Shown here piece after piece: positions 44,045-52,700 of a stretch of DNA of 64,000 nt. The notes below the pieces were generated by a model that was given only the letters and a program-made list of their open reading frames with translations, had not been told where the DNA came from and did no database searches. Source of the stretch: Paenibacillus mesophilus (GTDB lineage Bacteria; Bacillota; Bacilli; Paenibacillales; NBRC-103111); assembly GCF_005938385.1 (NCBI RefSeq), contig NZ_VCRA01000024.1, forward strand, positions 45,851-109,850, in the 5' to 3' direction. Within the stretch, counting starts at the first letter, position 1. Every line of letters starts with the position of its first letter. The position numbers and the translations under genes were made by a program.

Positions 44045-44965
44045 TTAACGCTGCATGACGATATGGTGATCGACAATGACGTAATGGTCTTCGATTTGCA
44101 TCTCGACGATTTCCTTGTTCATCAGACGGTACTTCAGCGGCGACATGTTCTCCTTGGCGGCGAAGCGTCTGCTTAAATAGTGGACGCTCTGAAACCCGAC
44201 CTCGGCGGAAATTTCCGTCACCGTCAACTCCGTGTTGACCAGCAGCTCCTTCGCCTGCTGAATGCGCCAATTGTTTAAATACTGCATCGGAGACACCCGG
44301 AACCGCTCGTAAAAGACGCGGCACAGATGAGCGCTGCTGACCGTCAATTGCCGGGCCAGCTCCTGCAGCACGATTTTCCGTCCATAGTTCGCGTGCAAAT
44401 ATTGCTGCGCCAAGCTGGGCAAATCGTCCCCGGGATCTACTCGGTCCGGGAGCAGGCGGGTAGCGTGTTTTCCGGCCGGCGATGGGTCCGGTATACGGGT
44501 CGCGCTCCGTTCCTCCTCCGGGTCGGCCATACTGCGGGTGCGTTGGATGTTCAAGATGAATTCAATGAAATGAGCCGTAATGATCTCCTTATATTGCGGC
44601 CGACATAATGTCGCTTCTTCCAGCATCGCTTCCAAGATCATCTTCATTTTGACATGGGGAATAATCATTTTGAGCGACATGTTCTGCAAATACGATTCGA
44701 GCAGGGGATCACTCACGAGAGCTTTGACTTCGATCGTACACAAGGGACTGGACGAATCCGACTGCAGGCTGTGATAAGTCCCCGGTGCAATGACATACAG
44801 ATCGTCCTTGCGCATCGTATAGTCGACACCGTTTGCGCAAAACGTTCCGCTCCCGCCGATCACGTACAAAAGATGATGGAAGTTGTGGCAATGATCGATG
44901 ACGCAGTTTTCGGACTTGTACTTGCAGCGCGAAATATACAGCACGCTCGTCGAATTGAAGCTCAT
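44045..44965 (-). CDS. AraC-family transcriptional regulator
   Basis: 306 residues. An N-terminal cupin sensor (HHLLYVIGGSGTFCANGVDYTM, LYVIAPGTYHSLQSD) is joined to a C-terminal double helix-turn-helix (IVLQELARQLTVSSAHLCRVFYERF and LTVTEISAEVGFQSVHYLSRRF). Such proteins usually sense a sugar and activate nearby promoters. The best candidates are the two promoters sharing the 40-nt element, one just downstream (43926-43990) and one at 48261-48325. GGGGGA lies upstream of the ATG. Confidence 0.92.
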   Translation of the reverse strand: MSFNSTSVLYISRCKYKSENCVIDHCHNFHHLLYVIGGSGTFCANGVDYTMRKDDLYVIAPGTYHSLQSDSSSPLCTIEVKALVSDPLLESYLQNMSLKMIIPHVKMKMILEAMLEEATLCRPQYKEIITAHFIEFILNIQRTRSMADPEEERSATRIPDPSPAGKHATRLLPDRVDPGDDLPSLAQQYLHANYGRKIVLQELARQLTVSSAHLCRVFYERFRVSPMQYLNNWRIQQAKELLVNTELTVTEISAEVGFQSVHYLSRRFAAKENMSPLKYRLMNKEIVEMQIEDHYVIVDHHIVMQR

Positions 44966-45040
44966 CCGAATCCCCCATTTCGTTCCGAATCGCTTCGGCT
45001 CCCAGTCGCACCAAGCTCCGGCCTTAAAGCGCGAATCCGT

Positions 45041-46450
45041 TCACCTTTCGGCCATTTCCGCTTCCCGTAAAATCAATTTATCGGCCAGTTTGCGGCACAA
45101 TTCATCCTCGTCCAGCAGGTCCGCCCAATAAGCTTTCAATTGAGACGCCAATATAGGGTTGAGCCGCCACGGTAAATTCAATTCGCTATGCATGCAGTAG
45201 GAAGAAACGATCTCTCGGTACAGTCCGTACCGGCTCGGCATCGGCATGATCGGCTTGACGAAATCCCCGTCGTGCTGAAGCGCCGGTATGCTCAGCGTAA
45301 ACTTGCGCATCAGATCCTGGGTCCGCTTCGATCCGAAATAGTCGATCAGCTGACCGGCCGCTTCCTTATGGGGAGAATACCGGTTCATGCCGAATCCGAT
45401 GACGACCACTAGCGTCCGCGGTTCCTGAACGTAAGGAAGCGGCGAAATATCGTAGTCGAGCTCGGCGTTCCGAAAATCGTTCAACCCCATATAGCTCGTT
45501 ACGATCATCGACAATTTGCCTTCCTTGAACATGGCGTTGACATCGTCGTTGTTCTCCGACAAATAGTGTGGGAATATGTCGTGGTTGCTGATCAGCCGCT
45601 TGCTTCGCCGAATCCCTTCCAGCAGCTTCGTGCCGCGCAGATCGGACAGACGCCCGCCCTCCCATTCGAATCGTCCGCCGCTTTGCAGCAAAAACAACGG
45701 CCAGCGGTTTTCCGATACGATGTGGAAGCAGATGCCGAACCGGTTCCGGTTCTCGGATAGCTTGGTCGCGCTGCGGACGAGTTCGTCCCACGTCCATCCC
45801 CCGTGGGGTTCCGGAAGCCGACATTCACGGAAATGAGCGCGATTGTAGCATAATACGATCGGCGAGAAAATCGCCGGAATTACGTATTGCCGATCGTCCG
45901 CTCCAAATGCCGCGTTCAGGAACGGGTATGCATCGTCCGAGCCGTAGAGCGGCTCGAGCATCGTATGCCTCCCTTCCTCCTTCAGCTGTTGGAATTGGGT
46001 CGAATCCAAGGCGATCACATCCGCCTGCCGGCGGTCTCCGTCATCGTCGAACTTCGGTATTTCGGCGAAAGGAACGGTATGGACGCGAATCCACGGATGC
46101 TGACGGTGAAAATCGTCGAGCAGTCTGGTCAGTTGAAAATCACGCTCGATCGTCGACGAGCAAGCCAATGTCAGCGTAACGCCGGCCCGCTTCATATTCA
46201 CCCGGTTGCCGACTCTCGGAATTTTGACGATCAGGCCGTCCTCGACGAGCTTCATCATCCCTTTGCGCACCGACTTGTTGCTTAGCTGAAACCTCTTCGC
46301 CAATTCCGGCTCGGGCGGCAGGAAAGATTGGTCGGGGTAGGTACCGTTGAGAATGTCTTGGCGCAATTGATCAGCCATCCTGTCCAGCTTGAGCTGAAAG
46401 GGGGTGTTTGTCGAATTCGCCTTCACGATGAACAACACGCTCCGTTTCAT
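45041..46450 (-). CDS. GntR winged-helix regulator fused to an ABC solute-binding-protein domain (copy 1)
   Basis: 469 residues. Residues about 10-80 form a GntR winged helix (LRQDILNGTYPDQSFLPPEPELAKRFQLSNKSVRKGMMKLVEDGL). The remaining 390 resemble a family 1 extracellular solute-binding protein (FHRQHPWIRVHTVPF, DVIALDSTQF, WTWDELVRSATKL, MFKEGKLSMIVTSYMG). No signal peptide is present, so the binding domain works in the cytoplasm as the ligand sensor. A paralogue lies at 56483-57850. ATG 46450 has only a weak ribosome binding site; GTG 46426 is possible. An inverted repeat upstream may be its own operator. Confidence 0.88.
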   Translation of the reverse strand: MKRSVLFIVKANSTNTPFQLKLDRMADQLRQDILNGTYPDQSFLPPEPELAKRFQLSNKSVRKGMMKLVEDGLIVKIPRVGNRVNMKRAGVTLTLACSSTIERDFQLTRLLDDFHRQHPWIRVHTVPFAEIPKFDDDGDRRQADVIALDSTQFQQLKEEGRHTMLEPLYGSDDAYPFLNAAFGADDRQYVIPAIFSPIVLCYNRAHFRECRLPEPHGGWTWDELVRSATKLSENRNRFGICFHIVSENRWPLFLLQSGGRFEWEGGRLSDLRGTKLLEGIRRSKRLISNHDIFPHYLSENNDDVNAMFKEGKLSMIVTSYMGLNDFRNAELDYDISPLPYVQEPRTLVVVIGFGMNRYSPHKEAAGQLIDYFGSKRTQDLMRKFTLSIPALQHDGDFVKPIMPMPSRYGLYREIVSSYCMHSELNLPWRLNPILASQLKAYWADLLDEDELCRKLADKLILREAEMAER

Positions 46451-46498
46451 AACCGCTTGACGGAAAATCGGAATTCCTCGAAGCCAAGCATTTATTTC

Positions 46499-46529
46499 TA
46501 GTGTATGATGATTCCAATGGTATACACTA
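46499..46529 (-). promoter_or_regulatory. Inverted repeat upstream of the GntR fusion gene
   Basis: TAGTGTAT (46499-46506) and ATACACTA (46522-46529) are perfect 8-bp arms separated by 15 bases, about 50-80 bases before the start codon. The CACTACAATATC stretch beside the right arm recurs as CACCACAATATC near 46568. An autoregulatory operator is the simplest reading, but this is inference. Confidence 0.5.
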
Positions 46530-46740
46530 CAATATCTATTTCCCACTTCACACCCTCAATATAAGACACCACAATATCACTGTCAATACGACCCAAGTAC
46601 ACCACAAAACATTTTCATCGCCCCTGCATACATTAGAGCAGCTCCCCTCGAACGCAAAATAACCCCACAAAGTGGAGCCTGCCTTCGATGCTTATTCCAA
46701 TTACTTTGCGGGGACCCCGAAATATATAAACCCTACATAG

Positions 46741-46770
46741 GTAAACAAGGAGCCGCTACCGCGGCTCCTT
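46741..46770 (-). terminator. Hairpin after the orphan solute-binding protein gene
   Basis: AAGGAGCCGC (46747-46756) pairs perfectly with GCGGCTCCTT (46761-46770) around TACC. It lies 35 bases beyond the stop at 46805. Only a short T-rich tract (TTGTTTACC) follows on the minus strand. The 180 bases to its left, up to 46570, contain nothing else that I recognise. Confidence 0.65.
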
Positions 46771-46804
46771 CGGGCATTTGAGTGAGTTGGATCAGCGATT
46801 GCCC

Positions 46805-48121
46805 CTACTTCCGGCTCTGCAAATAATCGTCCACCTTCTTGTTCGCTTCCTCCTCCGCCTTGCGCAAGGCGGTATTGACGTCCGCTCCGGCCATGATGGC
46901 GGGCGGAGCCGTATCCAGCCCGGGCCAAGCTACCGACTCATAGGCGGTCGTATTCGGCAGCTTATCGAACGGATACCGGAATACGGCACTCACGTTTTTG
47001 CCTGCCAGCAAATCCAGCTTCGAGCCGAATTGCTTGCGGATCGCCTCGTCTTTCAGCGAGCTGATTCTGCCGTTCTGAGAAAGGATCAGCTGTACCTCGG
47101 GCGAAGTGGTCACGTACGAAATCGCCTGAATAGCCTGCTCCTTATGTTTGCCGACTGACGAAGCCAGCATATAGATCGGCTTGGCCGGGCCCGACGTCTT
47201 GGGCTGATCTTTGGAGTACGGCAGCGCGGTCATATCCCAGTTCAAGCCTCCACCCGCCTGAGACAGCAATCCGTACGCCGCTCCCATCCATTGCGGGTAA
47301 ATCCCGAGCCGCTTTTCCTTGAAAAAATGATCATGCGTAATTTTGTTGTCGATGCCCATGTCCACCATTTGCTTCATTAAAGAGAGCGCGCTTTTCCACC
47401 CTTCCGTCTGCAGATCGGCTTTGCCGGTCTTGGCATTGATGACCGGAAGGCCGAATTGGAAGCCGAACGTGTACAAGTCTCCCCATCGGTAGCCCAAATA
47501 AGATACGCCGCCTTCCGTCCGGGTCAGCTTCCTGACAAGTCCGATCAGATCGGCATAGCTCTTGTCGCCGGTCGGGTACGGGATGGCGAACAGATCGAAA
47601 ATATCTTTGTTGTAAAACATCATGTATTTGTCCAAATAAAGCGGCAGGCCGTATAACTCCCCTTTGGCGCCGAGCGCTCGGACTCCGTCTAGAGGACTGG
47701 CCTCCATGCCGCCCAGATCAATCTTGGCCGCCTTCAGCGGTTCCTGAAGATCGGCCGGATACTTCAGGTCGATCGCGCTGGACAGATTGGAGTAATCGGT
47801 GATGACGATATCCGGAACGCCTTGACCGGTGGCGATCAAATCCGGCAAGGAAGCGCCGGCTTTCGGCTCCACATATTCGATCGTAATGTGCGGGTATTTT
47901 CGCTTCACCGGTGCGGAAATGAACTGCTCGACCGCTTCCTTCGACACCAGCGTGTTGAACCACATGATTTTCAAAGTGACCGGGTCCGTCTTCGCCTCCG
48001 TTGTCTTCGCCGGCTCCGCCGTCGGCGCCGGGTCGGCCGTACCTTTGCTGCAGCCCGCCGCCATACCGATCAGCATGGCGAGCAGCGCCGCTTGCGCGGA
48101 TTTCTTGTACATTCGAATCAT
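46805..48121 (-). CDS. Orphan sugar-type ABC solute-binding lipoprotein
   Basis: 438 residues. The signal ends in a lipobox (LIGMAAGC), followed by a Pro/Ala/Thr/Glu linker and a family 1 binding-protein fold (MWFNTLVSKEAVEQFISAPVKRKYPHITIEYVEP, LIATGQGVPDIVITDYS, LYGLPLYLDKYMMFYNKDIF). It would bind a sugar or oligosaccharide outside the cell. No permease genes are adjacent, so it works with a transporter elsewhere or as a sensor partner. ATG 48121 has GGGAGGG seven bases upstream. Its promoter shares the 40-nt element with the ceramidase-like gene. Confidence 0.9.
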   Translation of the reverse strand: MIRMYKKSAQAALLAMLIGMAAGCSKGTADPAPTAEPAKTTEAKTDPVTLKIMWFNTLVSKEAVEQFISAPVKRKYPHITIEYVEPKAGASLPDLIATGQGVPDIVITDYSNLSSAIDLKYPADLQEPLKAAKIDLGGMEASPLDGVRALGAKGELYGLPLYLDKYMMFYNKDIFDLFAIPYPTGDKSYADLIGLVRKLTRTEGGVSYLGYRWGDLYTFGFQFGLPVINAKTGKADLQTEGWKSALSLMKQMVDMGIDNKITHDHFFKEKRLGIYPQWMGAAYGLLSQAGGGLNWDMTALPYSKDQPKTSGPAKPIYMLASSVGKHKEQAIQAISYVTTSPEVQLILSQNGRISSLKDEAIRKQFGSKLDLLAGKNVSAVFRYPFDKLPNTTAYESVAWPGLDTAPPAIMAGADVNTALRKAEEEANKKVDDYLQSRK

Positions 48122-48260
48122 CGTTTGGCCCTCCCTCACATATTTTCGCATGAATGAACTCGGCGGGCGGCTTGATCCGCCACGATGAAAGCGTCATCAT
48201 CACAACCGAAGCAGCGCTCTCCTTCCGGCAATTTTAGTCGTCTTCAGCTCTTTCGAGTCT

Positions 48261-48325
48261 CATTATATCGGGTACCCGTTGCGCCTTCTTTAGTAAAAAC
48301 CATATTTTTTTTGTACGCCGTTGAT
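48261..48325 (-). promoter_or_regulatory. Promoter with conserved 40-nt upstream element (copy B)
   Basis: TATAAT on the minus strand (rc 48262-48267) sits 18 bases from the 40-nt block at 48286-48325. This matches copy A at 43951-43990 in 33 of 40 positions, including the outer TTCTTTAGTA and TTTTTTGTACG parts. It drives the orphan solute-binding protein with a leader of roughly 130 bases. Confidence 0.7.
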
Positions 48326-48430
48326 TGTATAAAGCCCGCAAGTCCAACACAAAAAAACGGCTCCGGATCTAACAGCCTTTATCATCTCTTTGATAAGACA
48401 GGACCTCGGTTAACCACGACAAATAACAAG

Positions 48431-48459
48431 TTACAAAATTTTCTATTCCATGGTATGAT
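48431..48459 (+). promoter_or_regulatory. Promoter of the proline-rich peptide gene
   Basis: TTACAA (48431-48436), 17 bases, TATGAT (48454-48459) is a good sigma-A match. It lies 56 bases before the precursor ATG, in an AT-rich stretch that stands out from the surrounding GC-rich DNA. Confidence 0.65.
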
Positions 48460-48514
48460 TGAGGTGACCGAATATTGGAAATGTTTTCTAACCTTCAGAA
48501 GGAGGAGTATTACA

Positions 48515-48853
48515 ATGCCTAGGAAAAAGGCTTCAAAGAACGTCAAGCTTGACGATCTGGAGAAACCGCTTTCGGAGCAGGAAATGAAGGAAACAACCGG
48601 AGGATTCGGGCAATCAATTCCGAAACCGAAGATTATCCCACCGGGTGCTCCTCCACAAGTACAATTCGAGGCACCGCCATCGTTCGGTACAGCCCAAACG
48701 TCAACCCCGCCGACCGATGTTATAGTAAAGGACGGAAATGTTATCCTCAACCCCAATGCAGGTCAATATAATGGTACACAGCCGTCTGTCTACGTTAACC
48801 CGAATGTTAAGATTACGCCGCCGCCCCCATTCAATGCAGGCCCAAAACCCTGA
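48515..48853 (+). CDS. Double-glycine-leader, proline-rich secreted peptide precursor
   Basis: 112 residues. The leader (1-30) is charged and ends LSEQEMKETTGG, a typical C39-exporter leader with the GG cleavage site at 29-30. The predicted mature part (31-112) has 19 prolines in 82 residues, in groups such as PPGAPP, APPS, STPP and TPPPPF. It has no Cys and no Trp, and ends PKP. AAGGAGG lies before the ATG. Downstream are two terminators, a PPIase without signal peptide and a C39-ABC exporter. I infer a ribosomally made peptide cleaved and exported by that transporter. Bacteriocin, signal and matrix roles are all possible. The frame extends upstream to 48185, but that part is not conserved-looking. 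Confidence 0.82.
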   Translation: MPRKKASKNVKLDDLEKPLSEQEMKETTGGFGQSIPKPKIIPPGAPPQVQFEAPPSFGTAQTSTPPTDVIVKDGNVILNPNAGQYNGTQPSVYVNPNVKITPPPPFNAGPKP

Positions 48854-48855
48854 TC

Positions 48856-48895
48856 CGCTCCCAAGTTTGACATAAAACGGGAGCGTCAATTTTTT
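48856..48895 (+). terminator. First terminator after the precursor gene
   Basis: CGCTCCC (48856-48862) pairs with GGGAGCG (48879-48885), followed by TCAATTTTTT. It begins three bases after the precursor stop codon, so most transcripts should contain only the precursor. Confidence 0.88.
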
Positions 48896-48914
48896 CGAAC
48901 GTGGCATTGAAAGG

Positions 48915-48951
48915 AAAGAAAGAACCTAACGGCCGTTAGGTTCTTTCTTTT
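48915..48951 (+). terminator. Second terminator, a 36-nt perfect palindrome
   Basis: Positions 48915-48950 form a perfect 18-bp inverted repeat centred on GGCC (AAAGAAAGAACCTAACGG and its complement). The right arm itself ends in a TTTCTTTT tract. It sits only 21 bases before the PPIase start, so it may act as an attenuator or could hide the PPIase ribosome binding site less directly. Read on the minus strand it is symmetrical. Confidence 0.85.
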
Positions 48952-48971
48952 CAACGGGAATGAGGTGGCCA

Positions 48972-49757
48972 ATGAGCGGGATGGAACTTACGGCGCTAAG
49001 CGTGAACGGATGGGAATGGCGTTTGGGAGATCTATTGAGAGTGGCCTGTATCGATGGGGGATTCACCGCTGTCGAGAGCGTGATTCGAAGGGCCGTCATT
49101 CTGCAATATGCGGAAGAACGTCAAATTTCCGTCGACGAACCGGAAGAAAAAGCGAAAGTCAACGAGATCAGGCAGCAAATGGGGCTCTATAGTGCGGCGG
49201 AAACGATGGCCTGGCTGGAACAGCGGGGGCTCGAGACCGAGGATCTTTACGAAAGCGCCAGGGCCCGTATTCTGGAGGAAAAAGTGAAACGGATCGTTAC
49301 GGAAGACCGGATCGAAGCTTATTTTCTGCAAAACCGTAGGTCTTTCGATCGGGCGAATCTGTCCCAATTGGTCATCAGCACAAGGGAGCAGGCGCAGGAG
49401 CTGCTTTTTCAGATAGAGGAAGGCGAATCGTTCTTCAAGCTGGCACAAACGTATTGCTTGAATGCCAGCAGCCGGTTTAACGGCGGGTATGTAGGATGGG
49501 TGGGAAGGACGGCGCTTAGCGCCGAAGAGGAGGCCTTCGTCTTTGGTGCCGAGGCCAGAGAAACGGGGGGGCCTTTCCCAGCCGGTTCAGGCTGGCGACT
49601 GCTGCATGTTTGGGAGGTTGCTCCGACCGAACTTACCGAAGAACTTCGGTCAAATCTCGCCGATTTGCTGTTCGACGAGTGGTTGGACGAAGCGGTCAAA
49701 CGGTCGGATGTAGATGTCAACCTTTGGCGTTATTTGGCAGGTGATACGCCGGATTGA
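48972..49757 (+). CDS. Cytoplasmic parvulin-type (PpiC/SurA-like) peptidyl-prolyl isomerase
   Basis: 261 residues. The N-terminal 115 are a helical SurA-like chaperone region (SVNGWEWRLGDLL, FTAVESVIRRAVILQYAEER). A parvulin domain follows at about 125-215 (LSQLVISTREQAQELLFQIEEGESFFKLAQ, SSRFNGGYVGWVGRTALSAEEEAFVF). Unlike PrsA it has no signal peptide or lipobox, so it should act before export. Together with a proline-rich exported peptide this suggests it keeps the precursor in an export-competent state. ATG 48972 is very close to GAGGTGG; ATG 48960 and 48984 are alternatives. It ends 19 bases before the exporter gene. Confidence 0.82.
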   Translation: MSGMELTALSVNGWEWRLGDLLRVACIDGGFTAVESVIRRAVILQYAEERQISVDEPEEKAKVNEIRQQMGLYSAAETMAWLEQRGLETEDLYESARARILEEKVKRIVTEDRIEAYFLQNRRSFDRANLSQLVISTREQAQELLFQIEEGESFFKLAQTYCLNASSRFNGGYVGWVGRTALSAEEEAFVFGAEARETGGPFPAGSGWRLLHVWEVAPTELTEELRSNLADLLFDEWLDEAVKRSDVDVNLWRYLAGDTPD

Positions 49758-49776
49758 GGGTTTGGGAGGAACGGCT

Positions 49777-52700
49777 ATGCTTGAGCTGCATCGAATGATT
49801 CTGGATAAAATCCCTATTTTTCAAGTGCTTTCGCCGCAAGAAAGGAATGAGATTTTTTCCTCTTTTACAACTGTTGGATTCCTAATGGGAGATACGATTA
49901 TTCAGGCGGGGGAACGTGCAGATGCGTTCCATCTCATTCTTTCAGGCAGAGTCCGGATTATCGGGCAGCATCCGGACGGCAAAGTAATCAATTACGGATT
50001 GTTGGAAGCCGGTGAGCATTTCGGTCAGGAAGGGCTGCTGAAGGATGAAGTAAATGAGCATACACTGCGGGCTTCGACGAAGCTGGAGCTGCTGCGGTTG
50101 TCGAAAAGCATGTTCATGCAAATGATCAACATGCATCCTGAACTTAAGGTGTATTTGCTTGAGCTCTTGGCCGACGATGCGATGCGCAATTTTTTGAAGC
50201 GGACGGCGCTTTTTTCCCCGCTTCAACATCGGGAGCTGCGTTCGCTGCTGGATCATATGGTCATTCAAGAGTATGCCGCCGGCGAGCCTATCGTACGGGA
50301 AGGGGAAGTAGGGGACGCATTCTACATCGTTCGAACCGGTACGGCTACCGTATGGAAGGAAAGCGAAGGAAACCGCAAGCTCAATACGGTGAAGGCAGGA
50401 GAGTTTTTCGGAGAGCTCGCGCTGCTTACCGGAGAACCACGCAGGGCCACGATTACAGCGGACGAACCGGTATCGGTATTCCGACTGGCCAAACATGACT
50501 TTGATAGGCTGATCCTGCAATATCCGAAGGTCAGGGATACGATAATCGGCATTGCGTCGGCTTATTTGCAGAATGTGGAGGATCCCCGGGATCCGGAAGC
50601 GGCTGGAGCCTCTACTGCAGAGGTGAGTGCAAGTTATGAAGCGGGAGCGGAAGCCGGGGAGGAATTAGCCTGGCGATACGCAGGGCGCAAGGTTCGGATA
50701 CCATGGAAATCGTTTCCGGTTTTTATTCAGCAAAGCGAGATGGACTGTGGGCCTTCCTGCCTCTCCATGATCGCTCGGCACTACGGTAAACGGCTCAGCA
50801 TTCACCGTCTGCGGGAGCTCGCGCAAGTCGGCCTGGACGGAACGACCTTGTACCATCTGTGCAAAACCGCTGAACGGATAGGCTTTCAGGCGGAGGCGGT
50901 CCGCAGCAGCCTGAAGGGGCTTTCCGAGCGGGTCCTTCCGGCAATTGCCCATTGGAGAGGCAATCATTATGTGGTGGTCGTTAGCGTAGACAATCGATCC
51001 GTAACCGTGGCCGACCCGGCGATCGGACTGCTGACTTATTCTCACGAAGAATTTATGAAGGGATGGACGCTGAGCGCGGTTTTTCTGCAGCCGACTGAAG
51101 CTTTTTTCGTCCAGGAGGAATCTAATCCTTCTTTCCGGCGCTATTGGGCCTTTTTTGCTTCTAGTAAGATGACGCTGCTCCTGATCGTTTGTTTGACGCT
51201 GCTGCTGCAGGTCATCAACTTGGCGCTTCCGCTTTTTACCCAACGGATGATCGACCGCGTGCTTGTCGGACGGCAATATGACGAGTTGAACCTGATGCTC
51301 TTCGTCATGCTGGGCGTCTCCTTGGTGACGATGCTTGTACAAGCGGTCAGACAGTGGATCATTGCAGGCACGTTCATGAAAATCGATATAGAGATGGTAA
51401 TGGCTTTTTACCGGCATGTGTTTCGACTGCCCATGCGCTATTTCGCCACGAGGAAAGTGGGCGATATCCTGACGCGCGCCGGGGAAAACCAGGTGATTCG
51501 CCATTTTCTCGTATCGAACAGCATGAATGCCGTCCTGGATGTTTTGACGATCGTCGTTTACATCGGCGTGATGTTCACATATAGCGTGAGGCTTGCCTCG
51601 ATTACGCTGACGTTCATTCCCTGCTTCATCGCGCTGACGCTGATCGTGACCCCTATCATGAAACGTAACGGCAGGAAGCAGTTCCAGGCTGACGTCGACC
51701 TGCAGAACGTATTGGTTGAAGCGGTCGGCTCCATGCGGACCGTGAAGGCACTCGCGGCAGAAGAGGAGGTACGCAAGAAAGCGGAGGACAAGTTCCGCCG
51801 ATCGGCCATCGTGCAGATGAAGAGCTGGAAAATCGGCATCTTTTCCGGTACGGCCGCCACGCTGCTGCAAACCATAAGCGCGGTAACCTTGATGTATGCG
51901 GGAGCTGTCTCGATCATAGGGGAACAGCTGACCGTCGGGGAGTTGATGGCTTTCACCGCGGTAAACGGCCTCGTGACCGGCGCGGCACTCGGCTTGATCA
52001 GATTGTGGGACGAATTTCAGGGAGTGCGTATTGCTTTGGAACGACTTGAAGACGTGTTCGAGACGGAGCAGGAAGAAACGGATCCGACCCGGCTGGCTGA
52101 GCTGCCCAAGCTGAAGGGAAAGGTAGAATTCGAACGCGTTTCGTTTCGCTACGATTCCGAAGGGAAAAACGTACTGCAGAACGTCTCCTTCGAAATGACG
52201 CCGGGCCAGACGCTTGCGGTTGTCGGCCGAAGCGGGTCGGGGAAATCGACCTTGGCCAATCTATTGCTCAAGCTGTACAAGCCCAGCAGCGGAACGATCC
52301 GCATCGACGGGTATGATTTGATGCAAGTGCAGGCCGCTGCGCTCCGCAGGCAAATCGGTATCGTCCAGCAGGAAGCGGCACTATTCAGCGGAACGATTCG
52401 CGAAAATATCGCTTATCATCTTCCTGACGCATCGATGGATGAAGTGATGTCCGCCGCGATGCTTGCAGGAGCGCATGAGTTCATAACTTCATTGCCAAAC
52501 GGTTATAACACGCAGGTCGGGGAACGGGGGGCCAGCCTGTCCGGCGGGCAACGTCAGCGCATCGCCATCGCCCGAGCACTGATCGGGAACCCGCGCATCT
52601 TGATTTTCGACGAAGCGACGAGCGCGCTCGACAACGAATCCGAAAAGACAATCCAGCGTAATATGGGCACGATTTTAAAAGACCGTACAACGCTCATTAT

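Noticed and set aside
48185..48514. Upstream extension of the proline-rich precursor frame
   Set aside because: It crosses the divergent promoter region of the binding-protein gene. AAGGAGG before ATG 48515 and the leader structure mark the real start.
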